Below are positions 23,110 through 36,752 of a stretch of DNA of 64,000 nt, one piece after another. The translations under genes were made by a program, and so were the position numbers. A model generated the notes under the pieces. It was not told the DNA's origin, did no database searches, and worked only from the letters and a program-made list of their open reading frames with translations. The stretch's first letter is position 1. Each line of letters opens with the position of its first letter. Source of the stretch: Callorhinus ursinus (lineage: Eukaryota; Chordata; Mammalia; Carnivora; Otariidae); NCBI RefSeq assembly GCF_003265705.1, contig NW_020313057.1, forward strand, positions 1,895,893 to 1,959,892, written 5' to 3'.

Positions 23110-25866
23110 AAGGGCAGATAAAATAACCCTTCCCTTTCCTACCAGGAGACGATGTTAGAAAGGCAAGATGGCTTTTGAAAAGCCACATTGGACATATGAC
23201 TTGTCGACTTTGCAACCAAAGTTATTTGAAACCCCTCAGTGAGTTGTTCTCCACTGATAAAGACAACTTGCCTCAGAGCGAGCTAGAACAATTTATTTTA
23301 ACCCTGTCATTCTCTCTCGAGCTCATAGTTCCTGTAAGTTAACTCATGAACTTCAACATTTTAGTCCTAAAGCTCATGTTTTTTGGAGCATAAATATTTT
23401 CTTGCCACACTTTGGGGTTTTTTTCAAAATAGATTGAATATTTCAAAGTGAAACAAGAAGAACTGGTTCATACTAAAGACTGTAAACTCTTTTTGATTAC
23501 TTAATTCATATTGAGGTCTCATGGAAATTAGACAATACAGTGAGATAATTCATGTTTTATGTGTGGTGTAGGAAAATACAGTTTGTCTTAAAGGATCGTT
23601 TCAGTAATCCCAGGGGTTTTAGCAGAGAGCAGACTTCTTGGTTTTATGGTTCAATTTTCACTTTTATGTTAGTTATTTTAAGATGGTTTCAATAAACACT
23701 TAGAAATCAGTACTAGTTAACTGACAGCTTTAAATATTTATTAAAACCTTGTCTCTTTCTACCACCCTTCCCTTAACTGGGTATTTTCCATATGAAGAGT
23801 TTTTTTCTGGTTTGGGGCAACATTCCAATAAACTGACGGCCTAAATATACATCACTAATTTCATCCTTCCACTCTCTCTTCCCCTCTGGGATTAGGCAAA
23901 AAGGATACTGCCACATATTCTCATAAATTTGCCAGAAGTCTTTTATGGCACTAACATAGATGTTGTAGTGGGCTCAAAGCAGATTTAGTATTATAATTAT
24001 AGGCAAATACCTTCCACATTTTCAAGAACATCTAGTTAAGTTTATTTTCTTAGGTTACATTATACTAGTCCAATCAATGAGGTTAGTGGGGTTTTTTTGG
24101 GGGGGATCATTCATAATATATTCTATGTTAAATAATCCCCCCTATGCGATTCCTTTCCAAAATACATTAGGATGATTCATGAAATTTAATTCTTGGGTTG
24201 TAACTTTAGGCAAACAGTTATTTTGGAAAATTACTGCCAGTCATTAGGCTTGTCATATTCTCACCTTAGTACCAGGGAGCTTGACAGACAGGACAGCGGG
24301 ACCTGCCCCCAGGTAAGGGAGATAAGGGATGTATCGATCACACAGGCAGTTCACCAACTTCTTTCGAAGTCTCCTAAATAAAAGCCAGGAAGGAGAGAAA
24401 CGTGAAACAACTTTTCTCTCAAGGAATATTCCTTCTGGGGCTGGATGGAGGGTTGAGGAAGGGAGCCAGAGTAGGACAGGGAAGAGAAAAGCTAAAGTAG
24501 GTAAAGGTTGGTCATTAGTCGCCTCTTACTTATGTCTTCTTTTATCCCTTCTTAACAATCAGTAAAAAGTCATTGGAGGCCATTCGTTAACTTTATCTAC
24601 TGAGGCTGATGCAGTTTATACTAACCTAACCAATGAAGTTCATGCAGTCTATCCGTCTGTCTGCAAAGTGAATGATCTTTACTAAGGCAGGACCAATAAT
24701 GCCACTGACTGAATTCTTATTCCTCAAGGTTGTCTTGAGGCGTTCGGTGTTCGTCTGGACATCTTAGTAAACTTGGGTTCTGGTTCCGGTTCTGCCTCTC
24801 AAATGGAAATAGAGATGTCTGGTGATTCATGATCCTATAACATTTTCCTTGATCCTCGTCTTCTTGCAAAAGAATGCCACTCAAAGAAGCCTCTTTATAG
24901 TGACACCAAGTCCCCAGGGACCTATGCAGAGGCAAACCACCTGACGGACGGGTAACTACATTCCATTCACTAGAACCGTGGATTTGAAGTTCACAGGCAT
25001 AATTCAGGAACTAGACATGTAACTTTCCTCATTATTCTATTAAAAAATCCCACTTGGCTTGTCTCAAGCCTCCATTTCCATGAAGAGGAAAACCTTAATG
25101 TCATAGTCACTTCCAGATTCAGACTTAATCTCAGTTGAGTAAATGTGCATTTAGATTCAGGACTCTCCTTCCTCCCCCTTTCAAGGAATGAGTAGCATAG
25201 GGCATGCCTGTTGTCCTGGGATTGACAGAGGGGCATGCAGCCCAATGTGTCATCTGTTTTTATTAGTTTCTGCCTGGAGGATAACCCAGTCTCTCCTGGT
25301 CTTCGATGTGTTGCTCGAGCTTCTGTGGTTAATCCAATGGCCTGTGTAGTGGCCACTGGCAAAAGTTCCATGTGTCCTGGATCCTCATGCTATTTTGGCC
25401 TCTTCCGGTCCCCTCTCAGCATGTGCTTCTATGCCACGGTTAGGAGTTAGACACTTGCAGGTTGGGTTCTCAGGTCTCTGAAATGGTTTTTATCCCCCTA
25501 GATTATTCCTTGAGCCATTGCTGATTTTCCACCGGGACATTTTATTACTCCAGCCCTAAGAAAACATTCTTGGGTTTTGCCTGGGCGACAGCAGTCTTCC
25601 CCCGCCGCCCCGCAAAGGTTATTGGGTGGCCTGCTTTCCAAACTCTATAATTCATTTTATAAACTCTATGTCCTAGTCCCCCATGGTCTGTCTTGTGATT
25701 TTTCCAAACCAATTCTTCCTGGAACTTAAAAAGAATTAGTTTTCTTTCTCTCTGGGGTCCTGCTCTTCCAAATCAAAATTGCTTTCAGATCATTGTGCCT
25801 CCTAGGAGGTTCAGAATCCATTTAACAAGTTGGCTTTCTTCTAGGGTATATCTAGTCATCCTCAGT

Positions 25867-26065
25867 AAGCAGAGCTTCTCAATCTCGGCTGCACATCAGA
25901 ATCACCTGGGGAACTTTAAATAATGCACCTGCTCGGGTCACACTCCAAACTCAGAATCAGACTCTCTAAAGTCAGAATCTCTGGGCGGTAGAACCCAGAC
26001 CAGAGTATCATAGTTAAGTAACCTGGATGATTCCAGTGCACAACCCAGCTGAGAACAAATGATCT
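25867..26065 (+). mobile_element. MER5-like (hAT-Charlie) DNA transposon relic
   Basis: gcttctcaatctcggctgca, catcagaatcacctgggga and gtcagaatctctgggcggt followed by a reversed end are the typical non-autonomous MER5 pattern. Confidence 0.8.
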
Positions 26066-26865
26066 AGAACATGTTCCCCCTTTAATGGACATAGAATTGA
26101 CTGGGCATCTCATTCGAGCACATATCCTAATTCAGTAGGTCAAGGGAGTGGGAAAGATTCCCCTTTCCAATCAGTTCCCAAGTTTTTTCCCTGCTGCTGG
26201 GCTCCACATTACACCCTGAGTGGTAAGCTCTGAAGCACTGTGTGTACCGGTCACCCATTGAGCCTGTTATCACAGGCTGAATGCATGGCACCCCTTCAGA
26301 TAGTTTGACTTATGGAAACTGAGATGGGCTGCAAGGATTTATGTTCTTACCCAAAACCCTATTTTGAGAAACACGGCTCTAGAATCTTTGTGCTCAGTTC
26401 CCATGCCTACGGTAGCCGGATGTGCGGTGTGCTCTTTTGGCAAGCACCTGTTAGCTAAGCTCTGGCATTCCATTTATTATTTAGAAGGCTGTCAAACTAG
26501 CCCGAGGGGCTTCTCTCCAGGTTGCCTCTGTGTGGTTACTGCCATTGGGATGCTTGGGTACAATACGTGCTCTGGCCCCATCTGGAAAAATTAAGGAAGG
26601 CCCATTTAAAATATTTAATTTTTCATGCACTGCTCTACATTTCCTGGAAGTTATCTGTGCATTTAAAATGATGCCTCACTGACTTTCATTTAAAATATAT
26701 TATCGCATTTGTTAGGAATTAACCTACCTTAACCTGGCTTAAGCCATAAAGGGAGAGATTTATATTAAAGCTCTAGGAATATCTCAAGGGAACCTAATGA
26801 CAGGAATTCTGCCAGGCCTCTGGAAGGGACTAACTGGGATCCAAGATTGTCAGGGTAGGGCTTCT

Positions 26866-26965
26866 TTTCTGTCTCTCTCTTACTCCAATCTCTGCTTTTC
26901 TTTGCACGTCACCTCTCTCTCCCTTTCTCTCTCTATTTCTCTCTCTCTCTCTGCCACCCTCCCTC
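26866..26965 (+). repeat. TC-rich low-complexity tract
   Basis: Broken runs of CT dinucleotides, with no SINE head or tail next to them. Possibly the pyrimidine-rich part of an old repeat that I do not recognise. Confidence 0.7.
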
Positions 26966-27671
26966 TCTTGCCCATATTTCTTTGAGTACATAGTAGTGTT
27001 TCAACTCCAGAGTTTGCATATTGCAGTTTTACTCACTCAAAGAGACTATCTACAATTTATCTCAGTCCCAAATCCTAAGGAAAGGAATCTTTTAGGCTCT
27101 GAGGTAAAGGGTGACATTCTCCAAAGAAAGTAGGAGGTGATTTGTGGACTGTGCAAGGATCCCAATAAATATCCACTATGGTGCCCTGGCAAAACAAAAC
27201 AAAACAAAATGGCCCTACGAAATAAGAATAGTAGTAAGAAGTGAAGAAAATAGTTGAGAAGAAAAATATTTTGTTTTAAAAATTAAAATATTAAAAATGA
27301 TGTGATTGTTCACCGATATTTTTATGTTTATTCCTTTTGCCTCAAAGTCCAAAAGAAAAATAAGCAAGAAATTCCTTCATTCAGTCAAAAAATATGTATT
27401 AGTATTTACTACATATTAGACATTGTGCTGGGGGGACAGTGGCAAGACGTACCCAATCACTACCTTCCCAGAGCGGACATTCTAACTGAGAAAGACAGAC
27501 AGTTAAATAGTTACAACAGAGTGTGAGCATTTTAATACTGAAGTCTTTAAAAGCAAAACTTTTTCTGGAGTATCATAACACCTGAAAAAATTCAAGCATG
27601 GTTGCTGAACATTATGCTTATGATTTTTAAAAGTATGTCGTGAGAAAAATATTGTTGGCCTCTGGAAATTT

Positions 27672-27706
27672 TCTAATTATTTGGTCTTCTAATTATTTGG
27701 TCTTCA
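27672..27706 (+). repeat. Short tandem duplication
   Basis: ctaattatttggtctt occurs twice back to back with a one-base joint. Confidence 0.9.
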
Positions 27707-28741
27707 TTAAATCAGCTGAGGAAAATATATAAGCTCTGTAGCTCCTTACACAGACACCTCCATGAGCCCTGACAAACTTCCAGAAGCCAAGCTAATATTA
27801 TGATCAGGGTGACAAATTATGTACAGGTTGTGCCCGGCCAAGGGGCAAGTGAGGGCAGATTCATATGCCAAAGAGTTCCCTCCATACAGGGCCGCCTTTT
27901 TAAATTCAGACACAGGCATTTGTGGGCTCTCAGTGGCCCTGTTCCAGGTCCTCCGTTCTAAATAGACCAGAAACAAAATCCCCAAACTCTTCGCTTTAAC
28001 TACGTGGTCACCTGCAAAATTCATGTAAAGACAAATGTACAAGTGAACAGTAGTTTGAAATTCTGCACTAAAATCAGTTAAACCCCTTGGAGCTGCTATT
28101 AAATGGAACACACTTGAAGAACTGGGAGGACCCAAGTGATGGCTTCTGAGGGGGTTATTTTTCCCATTCCTAAGGTGAACACTTTTACCTCATTTGAGGT
28201 GTACCCAAGTGCTTAGCAGCTGTGTCTGCAAGCAGAGCTGGGTTGGCTTCCCCTGGTCTTCACCGCTTGCCACCTACCCACTTCTGGGCACACTGCTATG
28301 AAACCTACGTATGTTAATGGCGGGGTGCATATGTTGCCCCATTGGTTAGGTAGCAGCAAGTATTCTTTACATGTTTTTGATACAAGTCAGCGGCCTTTTG
28401 CAGGAAGAAAGAAAAAGATTGTGGTGTTTGATGTATATTTATCGTGAATTACAGCTGTTTCATCTGCCAGACTGACTAGAAATCAGGTCACCTAGTACCT
28501 GAAATAACCAAAAGCACAGACATGTAAAAGGTGGTTTGATTTACATTTACTCTTTGTCGCATGATCTCTTCTGCAAGTTACAGATGTTCTGTATTTGAGC
28601 AGGACCAGACACTTAGTTTCCTTGTCTTAGGGAAAAAGAATTCTACCAAAAAGCAGGCATGGGAGCAATTATATTGCTAACATTATTGCAATTATAGCAA
28701 TTATTACTACTATGCCATCTACTGCATAGAAGATAGACACA

Positions 28742-28880
28742 GGGCGCCTGGGTGGCTCAGTTGGTTAAGCGACTGCCTGCGGCTCAGGTCACGATCCTGG
28801 AGTCCCGGGATCGAGTCCCGCATCGGGCTCCCTGCTCAGCAGGGAGTCTGCTTCTCCCTCTGACCCTCTTGGATCTCGTG

Positions 28881-28911
<31 letters not shown>

Positions 28912-28949
28912 ATTCTCTCTCTCAAATAAATAAAATCTTTAAAAAAAAA
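28742..28949 (+). mobile_element. Can-SINE, full length, forward
   Basis: gggcgcctgggtggctcagt head, long CT repeat, caaataaataaaatcttt and A-tail. Target duplication agaagatagacaca / agaagatagataca (28728 and 28950), one mismatch. Confidence 0.96.
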
Positions 28950-29165
28950 AGAAGATAGATACAGTTCATACCCACTAGAATATTATTTTTTAATATTTCT
29001 CATGCACACATACATACACTCACACTTACATGTACATACATGTGTCTGTATGCATGTGTATTTTTTGTGTATGTGTGTGTGCCCCAAGAGAGTTTATAGG
29101 GTAAGGTTAGATGACACTCCACCTCCTTCTTTTTGGGAAATATCAAACAAGTGTAAAAATAACCT

Positions 29166-29310
29166 ATTAAAGTTAGCAGTGTGGCTGGGAACAGACTGCC
29201 CAGGTTAAGATTCCCATCCATCACCGATGGGCTGTGTGGCAATGGACAAATTACTTGATTTCTCTGAGCTTCCATGTCCTTACCTGATATTATGGAGCTA
29301 ACAATACTTC
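29166..29310 (+). repeat. MIR relic
   Basis: gactgcccaggttaagattc, tgggctgtgtggcaatggac and cttgatttctctgagcttcc follow the MIR tRNA-related and core order. Confidence 0.75.
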
Positions 29311-29479
29311 CCTCACTGCGTTATGTGTGTTTGCACTTTCTAAGTTGGGAAAAGATTTTTTACAAAATGTTGTGAAATGGCTTAGAACCAAAAAGGAAAT
29401 CCACTTGATTGACATGAACAGACTCAAAGCTACTTTACTTCACAGACATATTGGGCCACATAAAGTGTTGAAAAGCTGC

Positions 29480-29640
29480 ATTCTTGGATTCTGGAGATGG
29501 ACAAAATGGGTTTCAAAATGGACTCCACAGTTTCCTAGCTGTATAAGCATAAGACAATTTCCTAATCTCTCTTCAATCTCCTTATCTGTGAAATTAGGTA
29601 TAGTAAGTTGGTATAAAGACAAAATGGCATTGTTGCTCTA
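29480..29640 (+). repeat. MIR-like relic
   Basis: tttcctagctgtataagcat, gacaatttcctaatctctct and ccttatctgtgaaattaggt match the MIR core order, diverged. Confidence 0.6.
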
Positions 29641-30704
29641 ATATGAAATAAGATGATGTGTTTAAGTTAAAATGGGATTATATAGAACATAGTTTAAAGA
29701 ATGCCAGCCCTCCAATCAAGTTTTAAAACAAGACCGTATTTTGGAGGTATCCTTTTCTTACGCACACTAATTGACATTATTTTCTTTTGCTTTCCATGGC
29801 CCCCATTCTTAATTTACAACACCATATTTGCTTCTCCCACCCCAGATGAACACTGATATTGAGACTCTGTTGGGTTGGGACGCACTCATAAAATTCCTGT
29901 TGCTGGACCCTCCCTAGAGGCTTCTGATATCAGGGGGTTATTGCCCTGCTATGATGTAGTTCCACCACTCACCCCATCCAACCTCCCAGCCCTGCCGGGA
30001 TGGAGGGTAGAGGAGGTGGGGTAAGGAAGAGGTGCTAAGGACGACTCTGGAATTTTGATCCAGAGTACGTGAGAAAAGTATGGTAGAATGGAGAGACATG
30101 GGGGGATTTTGTTATAGAAATGTAGAGATTCTATTATAGAAATAATATTTGGAATAATTTTCCTAAATCTAGTTTAAACACTCAGTATTTGTTTCAATTT
30201 TTTTACCGTGCATATTGTCATTGGTACCCATACAAAAATAGGAGTCATTAGTATTTTCATTTCTGGCACCAAAATTCTTTTCCTATTTAAAATATGGATG
30301 TATTCAGGTCTCTGTGTTGGTGCTGATTGGAAAATGAGGGTTGGCCAGAGGAGTATCTTGTATACATTAATTGAGTGAAAGCATTTCAGAGAAGAAACAG
30401 CTGTGATAGTCAGAAATCCCTACAATTCAATGTTCTAGCCTAATCCTGTTAAACATGATTGTATAACAAGACCATCTGCTAAATGCATAGCCCAGATATT
30501 GGAGGGTGGAGGAGGCAAAGTGCAGGTTTTGTTGAGGCACAGAAATCTTGCAGGCAATAAAAACTGGGGGAATACATGGGCTGAAGGCCAAGATTATCAT
30601 TGTCTTCTTTAGGCCCGTAATGTCTGATGATTATACCATGAAGTCACCTCAGACAATTATACCAAATGAAAAATAAATGACTCATTATCTGTTTTAATGA
30701 GTGC

Positions 30705-30747
30705 TGTGTGTGTGTGTGTGTGTGTGTGTCTGTGTGTGTGTGTGTGT
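30705..30747 (+). repeat. (TG)n microsatellite with one TC break
   Basis: 43 bases of TG with a single interruption (tctg). Confidence 0.97.
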
Positions 30748-31295
30748 AAGCAAACAACTGAGCAAGAAAGAACCTACACATAAGAAGAAATAAAAGGGCG
30801 GCTTTAACCAAGGGAACAATGCATAATCAAACATTGAGCTCCTTGAAATTGATTTAAAGTTTAGATGAACTAAATTCAAATCTCATAGTCAAAGTTTATT
30901 TCTACTTCTCAAACTGATACTCAAGTTCTCCTGAAAAGTAAAACATGATCCTTACTGAGCAAGATTTTCATAATTTCATTATAAACACATTAGAAATTAG
31001 TATATAACCTTTCTTATAAAATATCTTATGAATTAGATTAAATGGAATTAATTAAGTCAACTGACAGAGGTCCTGGACTTGAATCCAGGTCATAAAGTGG
31101 AAGTAAAAGTGAATGGAGAGATAAAACCCATGAGTTCTAGAACCATCTCTCCCAAGATAATGTTCCTTTTGTAACTCAGCTTCTCTGGGCCTGACATTAT
31201 TCCCCTGAATGTGACATGATGCATGGAAAGCTTCTCCAAGGGTCTTTTTGAACTCCATACTCCTCTGATCCTAAAATCCAAAATCTAGACTTACT

Positions 31296-34050
31296 GCTTT
31301 CCAGATAAAGATACTATCAAAAAGAAGAGAACCGTAAACCAATATCTCTGAAAAAGATAGATGCAAAAATTCGCCCAAAAATATTAGCAAACTGAATCCG
31401 ATAATACATTAAAAAAATCATTCACCATGATCAAGTGGGATTTATTTATGCAAGGGTGGTTTAATATTCCTAAGTCAAAATGATATATCAATAAGAGAAA
31501 GGATAAAAACCATCTGATCATTCCAATAAATGCAGAAAGAGCATTTGACAAAGCACAACATCCATTCATGATGAAAACCCTAAACCAAGTAGTTTTAGAG
31601 AGATCATACCTCAACATAATAAAGGCCATACATGAAAAACCTACAGCTCACATTATACTCATGGTGAAAAACAGAGCCTTTCCCCTAAGCTCAGGAACAA
31701 GACAAGGATGTCCATTCTCCCAACTTTTATTCAAGACAGGACTGGAAGTCCTAACCACAGCAATCAGAAAACAAAAAGAAATAAAAGGCATCCAAATTGG
31801 TAAGAAATAAGTAACACTGTCACTATTTACAGATGACGTGGTATTATATACAGAAAACTCTAAAGACTCCACCAAAACACTACTAGAACTGACAAATGAA
31901 TTCAGTAAGATTTCAGGATACAAAATCAATGTGCAGAAATCTGTTGCATTTCTATACACTAATAATGAGCAGCAGAAAGAGAAATTCAGGAAACAATCCT
32001 TTTTACAGTTGCCTCAAAAATAGTAAAATACCTAGGAATGAACTTAACCAAGAAGGTGAAAAGCCTGTACTCTGAAACCCATAAAAGATTGATGAAAGAA
32101 ATTGAAGATGACACAAAGAATTGGGAAGACATTCCATGCTCATGGATTGGAAGAACAAATATTGTTAAAATGTTCCTACTACCCCCAGCAATCTACAGAT
32201 TTAATGCAATCTCTTTCAAAATACCAACAGCATTTTTCACAGAACTAGAACAAATAACCTTAAAATTTTGTGATTCCATACAAATAATCTTAAAATTTGT
32301 ATGGAACCACGAGAGACCCCCAAATAACCAAAACAATTTTGAAAAAGAAGAATAAGACTGGAAGTATCACAATCCCAGATATCAAGTTATATTACAAAGC
32401 TATAGAAATCTAAACAGTATTGGTACTGGGACAAAAATAGACATATAGGCCAATAGAACAGAATAGAGAGACCAGAAATAAACCCGCAATTATATGGTCA
32501 ATTAATCTTCAACAAAGGAGTCAAGAATATCCAATGGGAAAAAGACAGTCTCTTCAACAAACGGTGTTGAGAAAACTGAACACTTACATGCAAAAGAATG
32601 AAACTGGAGCACTTTTTTTTTAAAGATATTTATTTATTTGTTTGTTTATTTATTTATTTATTTGAGAGAGAGAGAGAGAGAACAAGCAGGGAAGAGGGGC
32701 AGAGGGAGAGGGAGAAGTGGACTCCCCACTGAGCAGGGAGCCCGACGTGGGACTCAGTCCCACAACCCTGGGATCATGACCTGAGCCAAAGGCAGATGCT
32801 TAACTGACTGAGCCCAACTGGAGCACTTTCCTACACCACACACAAAAACAAACTCAAAATGGCTCAAGAATCTAAATGTGAGACCTGAAACCATAAAAAT
32901 TCTAGAAGAGAGCACAGGCAGTCATTTCTCTAACATCAGCCATAGCAACATTTTTCTAGATATGTCTCCTGAGGCAAGGAAAACAAAAGCAAAAATAAAT
33001 TATTGATATTGCATCAAAATAAAAGTCTTCTGCACAGCAAAGGAAACCATCAACAAAACTGAAAGACAATATACTGAATGGGAGAAGATATTTGCAAATT
33101 ATATATCTGATACAGGGTTAATATCCAAAATATATAAAGAACTTCTATAACTCGACACCAAAAAACAAATAATCCAATTAAAAATGGTCAGAAGACATGA
33201 ACAGAGATTTCTCCAAAGAGACCATACATATGGCCAACAGACACATGAAAAGCTGCTCAGCATCACTCATCATCAGGGAAATGCAAATCAAAACCATGAG
33301 GAGGTATCACCTCACACCTATCAGAATGTCTAAAATCAAAACCCAAGAAACAACAAGTGTTGGTGAGAATGTAGACAAAGAGGAACCCTCATGCATTGTT
33401 GGTGGGAATGCAAACTGGTACAGCCACTGGGGAAGCTTCCTATAAAAATTAAAATTAGAATTACCATATGATCCCATCATTTCACTACTGGATATTTACC
33501 CAAAGAATATAAAAACACTAATTCAAAAAGATATATGCACCCTTATGTTTACTGCAGCATTATTTCAATAGCCAAATTATAGAAGCAGCCCAGTGCCCAT
33601 CAATAGATGAATGGATAAATAAGAAGTGGTATGTATATACAATAGATTATTACTCCCCCATAAAAAGGAATGAAATCTTGTCATTTGCAAATACATGGAT
33701 GGATCTAGAGAGTACAATGCTAAGTGAAATAAGTCAGTCAGAGAAAGACAAATACCATATGATTTCACTCACATGTGGAATTTAAGAAACAAAACAAATG
33801 AGCAATGAGAAAAAGAAACAAAACAAACAGACTCTTAGCTATAAAGAACAAACTAATGGTTACCAGGAGGGAGTTGGATGGGGGTATGGGTGAAATAGGT
33901 GAAGGAGATTAAGAGTACTCTTATCATGCTGAGCACTGAGTAATGAATAGAATTGTTGAATCACTATATTGTACACCTGGAACTAATATAACACTGTATA
34001 TTAAATATACTGGAATTAAAATAAAAAATTAAAAAATTAAAGAAAAAGGA
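31296..34050 (+). mobile_element. Decayed L1, sense, ORF2 RT to 3' end, with nested SINE
   Basis: ORF2 begins mid-reverse transcriptase and runs through many stops and shifts. RT segments can be read in pieces at 31568-31810 (G-T-R-Q-G-C-P motif near 31700), 31838-32023 and 32038-32355. The 3' terminus (gttgaatcactatattgtac, ggaattaaaataaaaaatt) is at 33955-34047. A local tandem duplication of about 31 bases sits at 32250-32310 and a Can-SINE at 32616-32815. Older than the L1s at 1 and 38.5 kb, since it is much more broken and has a different 3' end. Confidence 0.92.
32616..32815 (-). mobile_element. Can-SINE, reverse, nested in L1
   Basis: T-tract, ttatttatttatttatttga and GA repeat, ending in actgagccc. 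A perfect 14-bp target duplication aactggagcacttt lies at 32602-32615 and 32816-32829, and L1 ORF2 continues across it. Confidence 0.97.
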
Positions 34051-34849
34051 TGTTTTTACTACCCAGTCATTTATTCAATTTTTTATATGTGTATGAACTC
34101 ATGGATATTTATTTTATTTTAAGGGCTATAATCCATTATAATATTTGTTTATATTTGTTGCCTAATGTGTTCTATATCTGCCATTGGGAACCCTTTCCAG
34201 TTCATTCCTATGTTCTCTTAATACTTCCCATCCTTTTATGAGCATTTCCTTGCTTTATAACATCACAATATGCTCTTAGCTCATTTTGTATTTTCCGTGC
34301 TCCAGCCTGAAATCAACCATTCTTTAAAGACCTACAGTTTCTTTATTGAATAACAGTATTTAGAAATCAAGATCTAGACACTAGGCTTTATCATGGCAGC
34401 TATGACATCAAGACTTGTAACGACTTGTTGCCATATATTATAGCTACGTTGCAAACCATCAACATTACTTGAAGTCAACAAATTACATTTTCAGTGTTCA
34501 GCCTATATTTTTTAAGTCAACATTTTTCATTTTGGTTGTCAACAACAGGTATTTGGGTAACGTTAAGGTAGATAATATATATAAGCAGTTAACATTCTGA
34601 AAAACATGTAGGAGGAATTATTAACTATTAGTTATAAATGACTACATTGATACTATTTTGACATCATCCATGCCTTTAAGAAACAACGCAATCATGAAGA
34701 TAATAAGGCATCCAACAATTAACTGTAGTACAAGACAGCATATGAGAAGAATTTTAAGAGGTAAAAAAGAATAATAATGAATGAATTAAAAAGAGAAGTT
34801 TCTGCTAGCTGAGGTGTTCAAAGGAAGCTTCGCAGGGGGAAATAATGGC

Positions 34850-35250
34850 TAAGCAAGGTCTTAAGATACGGGTATGATTTTAAGTGGTGATAAGGAGACA
34901 GCATTCCAGAAAGGAACACAGCACAACAAAGAAAGACACAGCACAAGAAAAGGCAGTTTTGGAAGTGATTTGGTTCAAACTGAGGAGAGCATAAATGGAG
35001 AGATTCAATGAAAGGTAGATTTGGGGCAGGTAAGGAAGGACCTTGAATAACATGTCAAATAATTGGTACTTTATTAGGAAAATAGTGGAAAAAGAGATTT
35101 TGTTTAATAATTCAAAATGACACTTTTGCTTCAGTCATTAGCAATGAGCAGAATGAGCTGTCATGAAAAAGGAACTGGAGGGCAAAAGCCATTAAAGCAT
35201 CCCAGGTGAAAGCAGGGCACTGAACCAGGTGAGTACACTGGTAATATCAG
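34850..35250 (+). repeat. Ancient L2/MIR-age repeat relic
   Basis: caaggtcttaagatacgggt, agcattccagaaaggaaca and aggaccttgaataacatgt resemble the same old family as the pieces at 8376 and 9185. Strongly diverged. Confidence 0.4.
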
Positions 35251-36710
35251 AGCAGCCTGGAGGTGTGTGAGGATAAAACAGGCTCAGCCACCTTCACCCC
35301 TTTGGCGTTCCCACAAGCAGGGAATGAAAGCTCCTAGAGTTTCACAATCTCACCAGCATTTGATGTTATCAGTGATCTGGATTTGGGTCTTCCTAATAGG
35401 TGTGTAATGATATCTTGCTGTTTTAATTTGCATTTCCCTGATGAGCATCTTTACATATGCTCATTTGCCATCTGTATGTCTTCTTGGGTGAGGTGTCTGT
35501 TAAGATCTTTGGTTCATTTTTTTAATGGGGTTGTTTTCTTATTATTAAGTTTTAAGGGTTCTTTGTATATTTTGCATAACATCCTTTATCAGATGTATCT
35601 TTTGCAAATATTTTTTCCAGTTTGTGGCTTATCTCCTTATTCTCTTGACATTGTTTTTCACGGAGCAGAAGTTTTTAATTTTAATATAGCCTAGCTTATC
35701 AATTCTTCCTTTCATGGACCGTGCCTTTCATGCTGTATCTAAAAAGTCATCACTGTACCCCAGGTCATCTATAGGCTTTCTTCTATGTTGTCTTACAGAA
35801 GTTCTATAGTTTTGGGTTTTACGTGTAAGTCTGTGATCTGAGTTAATTTTTTGTGACGTGTGTAAGGTCCGTATCTAGGTTTTTGGTGGGTTTTTGTTTG
35901 TTTGTTTTTTGCATGTGGATGTTTAGTTTTTCCAGCATCATCTGTTGAAGAGACTATCTTTGCTCCATTGTATTACCTTTGCACCTATGTCAAAGATCAG
36001 TTGATCATATTTATGTGGGTGTATTTCTGGGTTCTCAATTTGATTTATTTGTTTATTCTTTCACCAACACCATACTGTCTTGATTATAGTAGATTTATAG
36101 TAAGTCTTCAAGTAGGGTAGTATCAGTTCTCCAACTTTGTTCTTCTTCAATATTGTATTGGCTATTTTGCATCTTTGGCCTCTCAATATACACTTTGGAT
36201 CAGTTTGCTGATAGCCACAAAATAACTTGCTAAGATCTGGACTGGGATTACACTGAATCTATAGAGCAATGACATCTTAACAGTATTGAGCTTTCCTATC
36301 CATGAACATGGAACATTGCTCCACTTACTGAGTTCATTGATTTCATCAGAGCTTTTTAAATTTTCCTCATATAGACTTGTATGTATTTTGCTAGATTTAT
36401 TCCTAAGTATTTCATTTTGGAGGGTGGATGGTGATGTAAATGGTATTGTGTTTTTAATTTCAAATTCTACTTATTCATTGCTGGTATGAGACAATGATTG
36501 ACTTTTGTATATTGGCCTTGTGTCCTGCAACCTTGCCATAATCACTTATTAGTTTCAGGAGCTCATATGCTGAATCTTTTGTATTTTATACTTAGATGAT
36601 CATGCCATCTGTGAACAGAGATGGTTTAATTCTTCTCTTCCCAATCTATATACCTTTTATTTCCTTACCTTGTCTTATTGCATTAGCTAGGACTTCTGTT
36701 AACGATTTTT

Positions 36711-36752
36711 AAAAGCAGTGGTAAAAAAATAAATAAATAAAAGCAGTGGTAA
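36711..36752 (+). mobile_element. Tail-only retroinsertion with perfect target duplication
   Basis: aaaagcagtggtaa occurs at 36711-36724 and 36739-36752. Between them are 14 bases, aaaaataaataaat, like the tail of a Can-SINE. The surrounding sequence is continuous old L1. Confidence 0.85.

Noticed and set aside
32250..32310. The 31-base tandem duplication as an assembly error
   Set aside because: No N run there and the copies differ, so it is an old change in the decayed L1.
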